A stretch of 64,000 bases of DNA from Lutjanus erythropterus (GCA_020091685.1 CM034601.1:5664429-5728428), one strand, 5' to 3'. Shown: positions 25,441 through 38,495, numbered from the stretch's first letter. Made by a program: numbers and translations. Notes: generated by a model not told the origin, from the sequence alone.

Positions 25441-26425
25441 ACACCACAGTGATAACACAAGAGGAAGCTGAGAAGAGGTTACCTAGGGGTTGGAGATGGT
25501 TTTGATCAGGGTTCACAGGTCTGGGTGTTGTTTGGATGAGACTAAGGATTGGTTATCAGGGGCTGGTTGGGATCTGAGTTGATCTCAGCAGCTTACCTTC
25601 TTATATCTGGGGACAGGAAGCTGTTTTTTTTTTCCCCACAGCAAACATAAAGCAGCAACACAAAGACGACGACAGCATGCAAAAGAGCAAGGAGGAAGAG
25701 AAAAAGAAAAAAGAACATTCATCATGTGAAATTAAAGTCGAAGCAACTTAACTGACATGTAAATAAAACAACAGACAAACAACCGTGATGGACGCTGAAA
25801 GGAAAATAAGAAGAAGCGGTCTGTGTGCTTTCTGTAATGGTTTACACAGATCAGAGTGCTGCTGAAATGTTTGCTGTGGAAACAGTGAAAAATGATTAAT
25901 GTCGTTCTTCATTTGAATGTTCTGTTTATACAGTAATCTTCACCACTCACTCGTTAGTATTTGTTTACATTTGACTTTCATTTAATTGCAGTTTGAGACA
26001 ACAGTTTGAGACAGTTTGAGACAACAAGTAAATCTGAGTTGGCGTGTGGACTTCAGGATCATCCGGCAGGAGTTTCTGCACACAAACTTTCGCACAAGTT
26101 TCGCACAAGGCAGAGAAGTAAGAAGTTAAAGTCTCAACACACACAGAAGAAGCCAAGATGCAGAGTTATAGGTATGTAAGCCATTTAAAAAAGGCATTTG
26201 AACTTATTTTGAAAAAAAAATTCTTGCAGAGCATGACTGGAGGTGGACTTTTCTTCCACAAGGTGAGTGCACCGCCCTTACTGACTCTGACAGCAAAAAT
26301 AAATACAATAAAACATGTGAAAAGATAAAACGGCTGGCATACTCTTCAAAGAAATAGTTGGGGTCTTTTAGGGCAACACGCTTCTTTGCTTTCTTTCTCT
26401 TGTAACGCCAATCCTTATATCTCCA
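25441..26425. other. Intronic stretch without recognised gene
   Basis: Purine-rich AT-rich sequence with a local triplication of CAGTTTGAGACA near 25990-26025. No exon or element was recognised. Confidence 0.55.
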
Positions 26426-26668
26426 CACTGGCTTCCCATCAAATTCAGAATCCAGCTCAAGATTATCAGGATCACGTCTAGAGCCATGCATGGACGGACA
26501 CCTGCCTACATTAAAAAGCTACTGCAGCCTTATAACACCAGCAGGAATCTGAGGTCTTATTGGCTGTTCCTCTGGTCCTCCAGGCTCAGGACAAAAGAAG
26601 ACCGTGCTTTTAAAGGTTGCAGCTCATTGGATTTACAATCTGTGAACACTGTTTTAATGTTCCCATGA
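26426..26668 (+). pseudogene. LINE (L2/Rex-like) reverse-transcriptase C-terminal fragment
   Basis: An open frame reads HWLPIKFRIQLKIIR, then RAMHGRTPAYIKKLLQPY, RNLRSYWLFLW and SRLRTKEDRAFKG. This is the conserved C-terminal part of L2/CR1/Rex-type LINE proteins (pattern WLPVKYRI..KALHG.AP.Y...L.PY...R.LRS, then R.KT.GDRAF). It is about 80 codons with no in-frame stop and is 5'-truncated. I infer a dead LINE copy. The clade call is approximate. Confidence 0.78.
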
Positions 26669-28510
26669 AGTCTAAATCAATTTTTCAGTGTTTTTACCAC
26701 ATTTGCATTGTGTTGTATGACACTTATATGGGAGTATTTGGCCAAACAAAGGCAAAACAGTAGTTTTGTAGATATTCTCAAGTAAATTTAGAGGTATTTC
26801 ATAGTTTTTTCCCTAGAAAAAGATTTGAAACTGTAGATGACTCATCCTGCAGTCGGGGGCGTTGCTAAATTTGCATCCAATGAAACGCTTTCTTGCTTAT
26901 GATGCAGCAGAGCATGGAAGAATTTATCCGTTCACTGGAGTGAGTGGGGTGGAAAGTTTCTAGGAGCCTCACTGTACAAAAGCAAAACTTTAGAACTTTA
27001 TTCACTGATTTGGGTGAAACTGGATTGTATCTTCTGAGGAAATGTGTCCTATTTTCTGATGGACAGATGGCTTTAGGGACAAACACAGCCTCCAAGATCA
27101 TCAGAGAATACAGTACCAAGGTTGTACTGAGGTGGCATGTTTGCTGGGTTTGGCTCCCAGCACCCCAGGGCTCGCCAAGCCAACAGTAATTAGCAGTTAC
27201 CAGCTAACATATTTAAGCTTGGTTGGTCTCAGAGGTTGTTTTAGTCCCGGTCTGGCTGTGTTCACTGGGAGCTTTCAGTTTAGGATCCATCCTCTTCCTC
27301 ACACGTCTCACATCCTCACTGGGAGGAGCTAAGGTGCAGAAAGGACGTGAGGGAAGTGAGAAAACACGTCAGCATGACGGAAAACGTTATATTTCTTGGC
27401 AAACAATAGCCGGACTCAGCTAAGTTGTGTCATCGCAGCAGGGTTGCCAGGTTTGGTACCATCATGCCCTTAAAGAAACTATGACCAAAACCTGCGCTCA
27501 ATGACCAAATCTGGCAACCTGTGCTGGGCTTATGTTTGCCATTCAAACAGATACTGGTGTTTTTACATTTCTGTACGTGTTCAGATCAAACAAACAAGAC
27601 TTTCAATTTCAAACGTGCTGGTAGGTGATTTTTGGACTATTTTAATTGAAAATTTGAAGATCTCTCCTGTTCAACTGGAACTTAAAAATAACTAGACAGA
27701 GCCATGGGCACCATGGTGTGCAAGATTAGTGCCAACCAAGGGGAGGTATGGCAGGAAAATATTCTCTGCAGTGGTGACAAAATGCTAAAAAAAAATATGC
27801 GTATTACCAGTTAATTAAAGCTTGAACTCTCCAGGGAAAATATCACATCAAACTCCCTTTAGGAAATATGACATATTAACAATTCCTTTCTTGTCCAGAA
27901 AAACAAATAACGCTAAAAACACAAGATAAAAGGTGTCATATGTTGACAGACTTCTTGTTAGTTTGGCATCAATACAATCAGTAAAGATAAGCTGTATTTC
28001 CATACAAATTTAAAAGTTTGGATTTTGTCGCCTCGACTTGTTACCAGCCTCCACTGGTTAGCTGCACTATTTAAGTGGGAGAAGGCATTGGAAAGGAAAG
28101 GGAAACTGTTTAAAAAAGATAAGATTTCTCACCAAAATAGGTGCTGGTTGGTCGATTAGATATACGGCAAATGCAACACCAACTCATAACACTGTTAATT
28201 CACCGTTTATTGTGTGTGTGTGACGGTATTTTTGGAGTGTTTCTGACTATTAACAAAGTAACTGCCCAGTTTGCTGATTCCTGTTTGGTGCTGGAGAGAG
28301 CACCACTGCCTTCCATTAATATTAAATATGTTTGATTTTATTGCAGTTATGAACTATTTTTGATCCAAACCAGTTTAAATGTTTAAAACAGCGCAGTTAT
28401 GTGACAAAAAAAAAGCAGGGATGCAAAAACCCCACGTTTACTCCCCCAAGTCAAATAGCGGGGGTGCAGAATGAAACCCTAGATCAGCGAAGAGCAAAAC
28501 TAGTGTAAGA
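26669..28510. other. Intronic stretch without recognised gene
   Basis: Mostly single-copy intron. A small palindromic unit at 27441-27520 begins GGTTGCCAGGTTTGG and ends AAATCTGGCAACCTG, so it may be a tiny inverted-repeat element. Confidence 0.5.
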
Positions 28511-28514
28511 TTTG

Positions 28515-28700
28515 TGTTTCTTCCTTGTGCACGTTGTACAAAAATATGTTTTATAATGTAACAACACCGTGGTTAAGATATTGTTAGGTTCAGGGACAAA
28601 AACACCCAGCTAGGGTTTGAATTAAAATGGTCACTCTTGAAAGATCTGGGGTTCCCCTCTAGACACGACCTGTTTCTACCTACCTTCAATCTTTGTGCTC
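28515..28700 (-). repeat. Dispersed repeat family B, copy 1
   Basis: On the minus strand it reads TTCAAACCCTAGCTGGGTGT and the ACAACGTGCAC word. These match 30690-30960 (plus) and 38195-38400 (plus) with their TTTTAACCCAAAC and AACGTGCACAATGAA-like blocks. Confidence 0.5.
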
Positions 28701-29180
28701 CACTAACCACGGCTTGATTTGAGACATTACAGCGATATCCATCTTCTCTCTCATCTCACTCCCATGTTGAACTATATTAACCTTTACGCTGATGACGCAC
28801 AAACTTAACAATACAAGATCTAAACAAAAGGCAGGAAAAAAAGCCTCAGGCCAGTCTTGACAGCACCAGAATTAACTGTTAAGATATGAATCACAATTGA
28901 TTTTTGCTTCGGCCCTGACACAGCAGCTACTCACTTAATCCTTTCTGAACAGCCTTGTGGGAATGACATTTCATCAATATTTGGAGCTGAAATGTGACAA
29001 GTTGAACAATAAAAATAAAGTATTTCTCAGATTTTTCAGGTGTTAGTGTAATGCCAGGTTTACAAATGAAGACAAGTTGTTTTATGATGCTGTTTAATGT
29101 AAAAACCAGTGGCATGAAAACAGATACAAACAAGGATAATGAATATAAAAGAGCAGAAACGTCTCTAAGAAGCAGAGCCA

Positions 29181-29225
29181 GTGTGTGTGTGCGTGTGTGT
29201 GTGTGTGTGCGCTCCCACACACACA
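29181..29225 (+). repeat. Short (GT)n / (CA)n microsatellite pair
   Basis: GTGTGTGTGTGCGTGTGTGT continues to 29209. After GCTCC it switches to a CACACACACA run, so the two halves are complementary and could pair. Confidence 0.85.
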
Positions 29226-29907
29226 ATCGCGTGGGCGTACCGGGCAATGAAAGGGCAGTCTGCAGAAGAAGGAAGAGAATGAAAGACCGCAGTGGAGTGT
29301 TAAGGTAGGTTGTAGTGTAGGCGGTGCTGAATAAACAGGTCTTGGATCTCCAATTGAATAGTGAGACAGCAGCTGATTCACTGATAAGGCCAGCAAACGT
29401 TTTTCTATGAAGGGAGGCGGCGCCTTACACAAAGACTCTTCATGCAGCTATTTACTTAAAAATGTGCGGAATGATGAGGAGGGATATGACCACCCTGAAA
29501 GAGAGGAAGTAAAGGAACAGTTTATCAATACATGAGGTCAACTGAAAGCGCTGTAAAAAGAAAATGTGACAATTTAGTGACTAGGGCAGCCGAGAAGATA
29601 GTCGATGATTCAAATCATGATTCTTCCAGCTGAGTAGTCCTTTTTTTTTTCTTTGGTCAGTCAGTGTGCATTACAGGTACAATATAAAACAGATAGAAGC
29701 TTACAGAAATGCATAGAACATTTCAATAAGTAATTATTGGGAATCATGTATATAGTTTTATATTAGCTGGAGGACTTATTTGTAAAAAATCCTTGTGACA
29801 ACACGCTCTGGTGGTACAGTGAAGAAGTGTCAGCGTTTGTGTTTTAGCCGCGTCATTGCAGACAGAGCAATGTGCCAGCATGACAGGCTGTAAACTTTAC
29901 AAACTGA

Positions 29908-30168
29908 GGGCGGGTTGCACCACCTGGTCTTAACTACACCTGGTCCTGACTGCTAAGTCGGTCTTAGCTAAGACCAGTCTTTAGAATGGACTTTAGGTCG
30001 GTTGCACCAAGCAGACTTACGCCTAGTCTTAACTATGCCTGGTCTTAGTGATGCGCTTTCATGTGAATGCTCACGTTATAGCAGTTATTGGCTAGCAGCG
30101 CATGTTGCTATGATACAGTTTAACAATCTCCCATCGCTGCTTTGTGATCATTAGCGGCAACTTTAAAT
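29908..30168 (+). mobile_element. PIF/Harbinger-like transposon end
   Basis: GGGCGGGTTGCACCACCTGG then TCTTAACTACACCTGGTC is repeated as GGTCGGTTGCACCAAGCAGA with TCTTAACTATGCCTGGTCTT at 29997-30050. The two GGTTGCACCA ends lie 89 bp apart. In fish, GGGCCGGTTGCACCA-type termini belong, as I recall, to Harbinger-like elements. This fits the MYB/SANT-like relic directly downstream. Confidence 0.5.
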
Positions 30169-30375
30169 ATGGAGGATCAGAGAAAGAGGAAGTGAAACAT
30201 CATGGACATAGAGATGAGCTGTACAGCTGACACAGAGCCGCGCTGACAGCCATCCAACAAGACAAGACAACCAACAAGACAAGAGGATGCAGTCTGTCTG
30301 GAGAGAAATAACGGAGGCAGTTAATGTGATGCCGGACACCTGCTGTAGCAGCCTGCAGAGACAAACTCCACGGGT
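30169..30375 (+). pseudogene. Relic of Harbinger-associated MYB/SANT-like protein
   Basis: From ATG at 30169 the frame reads MEDQRKRK, a stop, then NIMDIEM; after a scrambled AACAAGACAAGA-rich piece it reads SVWREITEAVNVMP. The WREITEAVN motif is the helix region of the MYB/SANT-like domain encoded by a second ORF in PIF/Harbinger transposons. The stop at codon 9 and the internal rearrangement show it is dead. Confidence 0.5.
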
Positions 30376-30599
30376 ACTATTGGAGGATGCACATTTTTAT
30401 TTCCTCTGACTGTGTGAAAATCTGATGTTTTCACATCACAGATGACAAAGACATTCTTTATAATGCGAGTCTTGCTGGTAAAACACACTTATGTAGGCTC
30501 ATATAGGAATTTACTGTCGTGCACTGCACTGTGAAATGGTCGAATTGTCCAATATTCGTATTGTGCGGCCAAATTTGGTTTGATGAATCTTAGTCGGGG

Positions 30600-31345
30600 A
30601 AAGCTCTTGTAGTGACAGAATCTTGACCCAAATTTGATCAATATGGTCTAATTTACAGTTTGATCCGAGTTTCGGGAGGCTATTTTGGAAACCAGTAGCA
30701 CAATGACGGCTGCTTGGTTGTGTCTAGAAGGGAACCTCAGACCTGCAAAAGCTGTTGCTAGAGTCAGTATTTTAACCCAAACCATGATCTTTCCCAAACC
30801 TTATCCAGGTGTTTTTTTTGTCCAACTCAGTTCTTAAGCACATGCTCCCTCATTATCAAACATAATTAGTTTGTAAAACGTGCACAATGAAGAATCAACA
30901 TGTAGAAATCTCACAAGAGTTTTGCAAATTCTGTGTTCTTGGGATCTTTCTCGTTTTAGTGCAAACAGTCACTAAAAACATTTTAAGTGAGAAACAGGAA
31001 ATGCAGTAACAGAATCTTGATCATTATTTGATCAGCACTGCCTAATTTGACAGTTTGATCTGAGTTTTGTGAACCCTGTGTGTTGAACTGGACAGACCTG
31101 TCAAACACATGGTAGCCCCGCTCAAAAGCACGCGTCTATGAATGGGAACACACTTTACAAACTGAGAGTCATGCTGCAAGGAAAGTTGAAACTGGCGACT
31201 GAGACCATAAAATCTATGGGAAACTATCATAAATCAAGTGAGAAATGGGCTCATTTTTGTATGAGACTCCATACAATGACTTCTTTTTGCAACCAGTAGA
31301 GTTGCCCTCTGCTGGCGATGAGAAAGAATGCAGGTTTAAAGGACT
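30600..31345 (+). repeat. Dispersed repeat family B, copy 2, plus adjacent repeat
   Basis: GTGACAGAATCTTGACCCAA and CAGTTTGATCCGAGTTT (30612-30675) recur at 31008-31065 and, inverted, at 38420-38490. The middle block TTTTAACCCAAACCATGATC matches 38260-38285. The end at 31270-31340 (TTTTTGCAACCAGTAGAGTT, CCCTCTGCTGG, AAGAATGCAGG) is a common fish non-autonomous element terminus. Confidence 0.55.
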
Positions 31346-34300
31346 TCTGCATCACTTTTCAGACCTGAAAGCTCCGTCCACTTCTTCCTCTGCTCTCTAT
31401 GGTGCTGACTAGAGAGGGTATCAAAGTTTAATTTAGGGAAGGTTAGAAAAAAGTGTGATTAACACACAATCATTTACATATTATGAGCTAAGTGGGAAAC
31501 TGGTCAGTTTTAGCTCCACTTCTTACTTTACTTCATGCTGTTTAAAAGTTTCATTACTGGAAGGTTTATTATGTTAATTATTAACGTTAGAATAGCCTCT
31601 GCTCCCTGCAGTCTTTCAGTGGCCAGACTGTTAAACCAAACTCCATTCAAAAAGCAGGAGTTTTATGGTAGGGATGTATATTTCCACAGTAAAGCTTTAG
31701 TTTCACCATCACTAAGACTCTTTTCTGATTCACTTTGATCTACAGGCACAATCAGCACACATGCCATTGACTCAGTAACATCTGTGATGAAGTGTTTGCC
31801 ACACACCTACCTACTGTCCTTTTCTCTTTTGGGATGTATAGAAAATTCTAAACTGCTGTTTTATGGTTTTGTCAGTTTGGTACTGGCACTTAAAGTGCTT
31901 CTTCTCACCCAAAAGGAAGTGGCCTGCTCTGCAACAGTTCAGGCCACTGAGCAGGATAAATTGGGGGACAAAAACAAAACCTCTGAAGATCTAGAAGTAC
32001 TGGATCCCATCCCAGAATGCAACCACACATCTTTTCTTTAGACTCTCCCTACCTGGTAAACACCCATGTCTTTCAAACGTGTTATAACTAAAACATACTT
32101 TTGCAATAACCCAGTGGAAAGACGACAGTATGTTGTACTGAGCAAAGAACACAGACTGCAAAGTTTTGAAAAACTTGGATAACGATGCTGAGCTGAATCC
32201 TACTGTGAAGGAAGCAAATGGCCCTTTTTGGCCACGATAACTTTTCCAAGAACCCATGAACGTCTTCAGGAAATCCACCTCCAGGTTCATTACAGGAACG
32301 TACTCGATGCCCCTAACCAAATCCATGCAATCACGGCAGTGCTTTATGTTTGGCCACGACCCACTGAAGTAAAGTTTGAAGTGCATAACATTGCTGATTC
32401 AACATGTGTGCAACATTCATTCAACAATCTGACCAGCAGTTTGTCGAGATATCTTGCTGTGCACCAAACAAACTGTTGACAGATGAATAGACGATCTGAC
32501 AGACTGACGCATATCGCCAGGTCCCGCTGCTACGGAGGCAAGAATGATCAAGGAAAGGGATCCATCTTCACTCTAGACAACTAGACTGAACAAGCAGCAG
32601 GCAGCCAGGCCAATTAGAAACATTCTACATCTGAACACAGCAGGGACGGATCTACAGAAATATTCATGGGGCGGCAAGAGGGTGGCATGGAGACTTTAAG
32701 GGGAGGCAGAAATATATATATGCAGATTTTATCAAAAAAAAATACATATATCAATATTTGCTTGGAAAGTCCCCAAATAAAGTTATTTGAACTCAAAAAA
32801 ATTATTGTGTAATTAATATAAATATCTAAAGGTGGCAACAGAACATTTCTGAGTCTTTAGACATTTTTCCGAGCACATCTTTTTAATAAAAATGTAAGCC
32901 AGTTGGCTTAAAATTAGCTTGTGTTTTGCTAAAGACCTTATCAGGATGTGATTATGTTCTGCTTTTATAGGAAAGGAGACAGTTGACTGAGGTACCAAAC
33001 TTGCTCAACTGTTATTAGAGAATAGAGCAAAAAGTGGACAGGACACAGGGAGGGTCAATAAGGTTACTTATACTCTGTACCTCTATTGTTGCTAGTGATA
33101 CAAGATATCCAGCAATGCTGATTAAAAAGCCTTGCACACGAGAGAAGTCAGCCTTCGGGACAATCTTGCAGTTCAGGTTACAGTGTGTCAATTAATAAAT
33201 GCTGCAGCTTCTCAAGACCTAGAAAAGTCCCGTCTGTTGTTTCCCAACTGCTGGAAAGGTAAAGGATGTTAGCCCTGAAGTAAGCTAAGCAGGAAAGGCC
33301 TACAGTGTTGGCTCTGGTGCACTGCTATCTCCTTCAGAAGGATTGTAATCCAGTCTTGAACTACAGCATCTTTTTGGCATATATAATGTAAATATATCCA
33401 TAACGATAAATCCAACAAAGCATGTGATTAATTACTAAGTTTTGGGTGTTGGAAACAGTCTGTCAACCAATCAGAGGCCGTGTTCCTGACCTGTCCTGTG
33501 TAACACCACTGATTTCAAATGCACTGCCCAACACAACAACAACGTGAGAGTACAGCGACGACCATAATGAACTCAAACCTGCAGTTGTGCCTGTGGGTTT
33601 CCACTGAATGAAGCTAGGAAAAATCCACAGAACCACTCAGTAAAGTTCAACAGTTCACTTCTTCTCTCCACTGCCCTCAGGTTAACCCCAAAACTCCCTC
33701 CTCATGGGAGCATCAATTAAGGCAATTGAAAGTGTGCAGTTTGCTGGAAGCACAAAACAGTTACCTATACCTGACCATTACAAATATAACATGAATGACA
33801 TCTTATACATTTTAAATCATATACACATATTTTAAATAATGAACTAACTGATCTGAAAGTACCTGCACATATTCCTTCTAGTTCCTTCTACAGTAAATGA
33901 ATCAATGGTTTTGCGATTTTAATTGTCTTCTTTTTGAACCAGCTTCAGTGAATTGCATTTAGGCTCCCACACTGTCCAAAACTAGGGTGGCAGCTGGGGC
34001 AGCAAGGCATCTTGCAGGGGTGGCAAGCTGCCACTTCATGCCACCCGGATAGTTCCGCCTCTCGAACACAGAAAGATGTAAAACAGACCTCGGATCAGCT
34101 GTGATCAAGTAAGATAATTGGAAAAGTCGGGTGTGAGGGAAAACCTGTTAGAAGCAGTGATGTGGTGCCAGCGCAGTGCTGAAAGCCTTCCAGGCTGTCC
34201 GAGGTCCAGGAGATTGAAGGCTGCCACAGGGCTCTTATCAGTAGTTAATAGGTTGTTTCTTATTTTAAATGAAGACGGAGGAGATCCAGAGTGAGTGAGT

Positions 34301-35930
34301 TACAACAGTTGGCAGTTGTTGTCTTTTTTTTAGAGAGAGGTGTAAGATTGTAAATTGGCCTGTAATTTTATGAAGCACAGAGCTGAATAACCAGAACAAA
34401 GGCAGAGGAGCAGGGACGGCATCTTTCCATACAGACAGGCCTCCCGCAGCGAGCCGTACTGTGGATGATTTTATGGTTGTGCGGTGATGTGCTGAGGCAT
34501 AACAAGCTACGAGGATGCAGCAGAACCGAAGTACAATGACGGAGACTGTCTCGTCTTGCCTGATTTTAGGGGGCACTGCGATGCTGCTGCATGAGGGAGT
34601 GAAGAGTTCTTTATTCAGCCGAGGTGACAGGAGCCAAAGAAAGTGGCGGGGGGTTACTTTGTGAGATTTGAAATGGTACAAAATAAGAATGCAGGGCTAT
34701 TTTATGTTGGCATCAGGTGAATAGCTGATGTTTGTTTGTACTGTGGTAGGCAAAGCTCCTTCACAACAAATAAATTCATGCTTTTATTTGTGTGTGCTAC
34801 TATGTGTTTTTGCTTCTTGTAATTTTATTCAAAAACATGTAGTGGTTTAATAATATATTCCTGATGAATTCAGCCTCCTATCATTTCTATTTGCATATAC
34901 AACAAAGTACTGAATAACCTTGTGAAATGCTTTCACTATTTTGTGTTTTCTAGGGCAGAGTGAAATGTAAACAAATTAACACTGAGTTTCTGGCATAAAT
35001 CCTTTTTTAAAAAGGTTCTGCTGTCTTGTAAATTTCCGTATGTGCAGGGCAAGAAATGCGCACAGCATCTGGATCAAACAAGCATATAAATGCATAGAAG
35101 AGTGCAGATTAACCCAAACCCTTAAGCCTGATGGAGCCAATGTGACAAGAGCAAACATCTTATCTTGCTTTGCAGAATCTTAGCTCATCACTTGAAAACA
35201 AAACACAGAGATTTTAAGTTTCCAGATGGCGATAAAGGGCTTTTAAGGAGAATATCAGCAACAAAAAAGAACAAACAGCCATTCATTGTTCTATTGCATT
35301 ATTGTCCTAAAGGAGTCTTTATCTTAGAGTGTTTTCACAGCATGTCATCAGTCTGGAGGGTGGCCATGTTGGAGATACTTAAAGTAAACAAGGCATCTGA
35401 AATCGCAACTCTTCCTGATGATTTGCTGCTTTTAAATGGGGTTGTGTTACAGTGTTCAGGAGGAGAGTTCATGTTAACCCCTTCCCCCATGGTATTTGCG
35501 ACCTTGTAAGTAGAAATTGAGTTCCTGTTTCTTAATTACAAGTTTACTTGTTCCATTTGAAGGCAGCAACTGTCTCTCAACATGGTCAATTTTCATCCAC
35601 CAAATACAGGCTTGTGAGAATAACTAGTTTCTCATCAGCTGATTTCATTAGTGAATTCGTTAAAAAGGGGCGTTTTAACTGTAAAAAGTTGTTCTAGTAG
35701 AAAATCAGGAACAAAATCCTAAAAGTCATTTGATTCCAACGGGCACGGCTGCGTCGCGTCCGCCGGTGCTGATCGCTGCCATTCTACACAATGCTTATGA
35801 TTCCTGATTACATCTCATCCTGAACTCTCTTTTGATCAGCACATTACAGAAGTCATCAAGATTGCCTTTTTCCGCCTACACAACTTTGCTAAAATCAAAC
35901 TAGAATCTTAACTAGAACCAAAATTTTGAT
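31346..35930. other. Intronic stretch without recognised gene
   Basis: Largely single-copy intron. It includes one dispersed fragment (32660-32860, shared with 5040-5190) and open frames at 31991-32386 (minus, 131 codons) and 34265-34681 (minus, 138 codons). I could not assign either frame to a family, and both are treated as non-genic. A GC-rich repeat fragment related to 12590-12790 lies at 35730-35810. Confidence 0.5.
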
Positions 35931-35937
35931 CATATTA

Positions 35938-36219
35938 CAACAATCCTAGCCTCCTGTCATCGGCTTCTTGTTCCTGTCCGATCAGACTTTAAGATGCTCC
36001 CGATGACTTACAAAATTGTGAATGGGCTCGCTCCGTCCTGTCTCTCGGATCTCATTAAATATCCCATCCCATTCTCTTCGCTCTCAGAACACTGGGCTTC
36101 TTTGTGTCCCCAGAGTTAAAGAGAAGAGCCTTGCCCGCCTCCTCTGGAATAACCTCATCAGAAAATCGACTCAGCTAAAGCCTTTAAATCCAAACTTTTT
36201 ACTCATCTGTGTCCCTTAA
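35938..36219 (+). pseudogene. LINE (L2/Rex-like) reverse-transcriptase C-terminal fragment, frameshifted
   Basis: One frame reads RSDFKMLPMTYKIVNGLAPS then CLSDLIKY (up to about 36065). After a +1 shift it continues SHSLRSQNTGLLCVPRVKEK, SLARLLWNNLI and KPLNPNFLL. This is the same C-terminal LINE segment as at 26426, more complete at its 3' side (LRS..TGLL.VPR......LWN.L). 5'-truncated and frameshifted, it is a dead copy. Confidence 0.82.
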
Positions 36220-36454
36220 CTTTTAAGTAGTGCTTATACTTTAATCAGGTCAGGCCTCACTTGTTCACATTAACCTTTCCATGGGTCAGGATCAGTCTCA
36301 ATGAATCTCTTAACTCTATTAATTATAGTCCAAATTTGTCCTGCCAACGAGAATAAAACTACTCTCAAACTCTTGTTTTTTGTTTCTGCTTCCACATGAG
36401 TTCTTGCTGACATCATCAACAGCTGCTCACAAATTCACATATGTAGTCAGTGTG

Positions 36455-37130
36455 CAGTTAAAAATGAGTACAGCAGTCTGAATAGTGAGTTGGAGCCATA
36501 GACTGTATATTAAATAGGCTGTAATCCTGATTTAATATATGATCTATAGTTCAAGCAAGTTGTTTCCCTCTGCCTCTGCCCCCTTCCTTCCCAGACATGG
36601 CAGAGACAGGCAGGCTGCAGGAGCTCCACAGAAGCGCAGGATGCATGCGATATCGTAAATTGACAAAAACAAGTGACAATGAGTCCTCCACCATAAGTTG
36701 ATCAACTGTCAATTGTCTGTTATTGTAACATTAAACCCAGCATCCTGAAAACAACAGCCCACTGCTCTGGAAATACACACTCTGGATGATGAGTTAAGTG
36801 GCTGCCTGTCTCACTGCCTGCCAAAGTCCACTGACATTTTGCTTAATTTAACCGTTGGAAACATCTATTCCTTCTAATAGATTATTAATGATTGCTTAAG
36901 ACTCATAAACAGACAGTTCAACATATTAGCAAACATCCAGCATTAATTTGAACTCTGATAAATGTGAAACTGACATACAAAACAGTTATTCCCGTCCAGA
37001 ATGGAAATTTTAAAAGGGGGACACAGCAGCTGCAGCATTCGTGTCAACTAAACATGTTTTCTTTTTCTCTGATGACACAACATGGTCGTTTTATGGTTTA
37101 TTATATATTACAGATTTCTCCTGTCACTGC
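36455..37130 (+). repeat. Dispersed repeat family A, copy 4
   Basis: The most complete copy. It contains GACTGTATATTAAATAGGCT, CCCAGACATGGCAGAGACAG, TATCGTAAATTGACAA, CTCTGGAAATACACACTCTG, CACTGCCTGCCAAAGTCCA, AATTTAACCGTT and GCATTAATTTGAACTCTGAT. It is about 650 bp, non-coding, with the same orientation as copies 1-3. Confidence 0.7.
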
Positions 37131-38194
37131 TTTTTAATCAGCAGATGACAAAGAAAGATTCAGCTATGGGTGAAGCCTCAAACCCCCAATGTGTTTAAAA
37201 GGTAATGTCAACATTTTATAATGTAATTTTAACATACTTGCACTGTGTTATAAAATACCAGTCATAATCGTGGTTCCTCCAAATGCAACATGTGATCCAG
37301 CCAACCTCCGCTCATATATAAATATTCTGATCAATAACACCAACTCTCCTGTGGATGCCTGATGCAGTGACACTGAGCTGCAAACAGACTCTGGAGAGGA
37401 TCTGCACCTTGATCTATATTGGCATATTCATAATAATGAGGCACTATTGTCATTACAGAATTTGGACATGCAGTTCAATCAGTCCAATTAATTATTGACT
37501 TTGTAGCTCTGAAGATCTCTGCCCTCTAATTTTCTCCTCTTTTTGTAGCATGAGGAGGCTGTAAAGTGAGAAATCTGGGCAGCAATCACTGTATTCGAGT
37601 TGATTTGGCTTGAACATCTATACACAGCTAAAAAGAAACACACAATATGTGTGCTCTGCTCCGGTTTCAACAGAATTCAGTTTGTCAGATACAAAAGAAA
37701 GTCACAAAGAAAATGTCATTTACCTTGTAGTCTTAAAACCAGTGACATTCTTGAGTTTTACCACTATGAACCTATTGTATTATCTGAAAAGCTCTGTTGG
37801 TATCTGAGGTCTTAAGAGTCAGGCCTGTGAGTCATTCTGTACAATTCACTAAAATCTTACCAAGGCAACAACTCTGAAAGCGAAACACCTAAAAAGGCTG
37901 ACATTTGAAGACCAAGGGCGGCTATTTCATGGTTTCAGAGTGACATAAGCATAGTAAAAGCTATCAGTCTCCAGCGCACAGTACGAGAGTAGACAATGTG
38001 CAGCTGCCAGAGGAGTGCTGACTAAGATTACAACATGGGAATTAATTACAAAAAATTGTGTATATTTGTCAGCCTGCGGGGGGAAAAGTGTCACAAGACT
38101 CTGGTACTACGCTGCTTATTTCTCACCTAAAATGTTTTCAGAAACATTTTATTGACTGTTTGGCTGTGAAATGAGAAAGACTGTAACCAGGCAG

Positions 38195-38495
38195 CCACCA
38201 CTCTGGCTTGCAGGTCGGGTGATCCCTTCTAGACATGCAAGCCAGATCTCGTGACATTGATAATTTTAACCCAAACTATGATCTTTCTCTAAGCATAACC
38301 AAGTGCTTTCTTTCCATAAACACCCAGATCATAAAAGCACTGTCATATTACAACATATAAATAGTTTGTACAATGTGCACAATAAACAAAGACACAACCA
38401 TTTCCAACAGAGACTCCTGAAACTCAGATAAAACTGTCAAACTAAGCAGTGTTGATCAATCAGAAATGGCTCTATATTCTGTTACTGCTTCACCT
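38195..38495 (+). repeat. Dispersed repeat family B, copy 3
   Basis: ATTTTAACCCAAACTATGAT and ATAGTTTGTACAATGTGCAC match 30775-30890. The end at 38420-38490 (ACTGTCAAACTAAGCAGTGT, TGATCAATCAGAAATGGC) is the reverse complement of the 31005-31070 block. Confidence 0.5.

Noticed and set aside
34265..34681. 138-codon minus frame
   Set aside because: No recognisable domain, no repeat match and no convincing splice context; the length is expected by chance in 64 kb.
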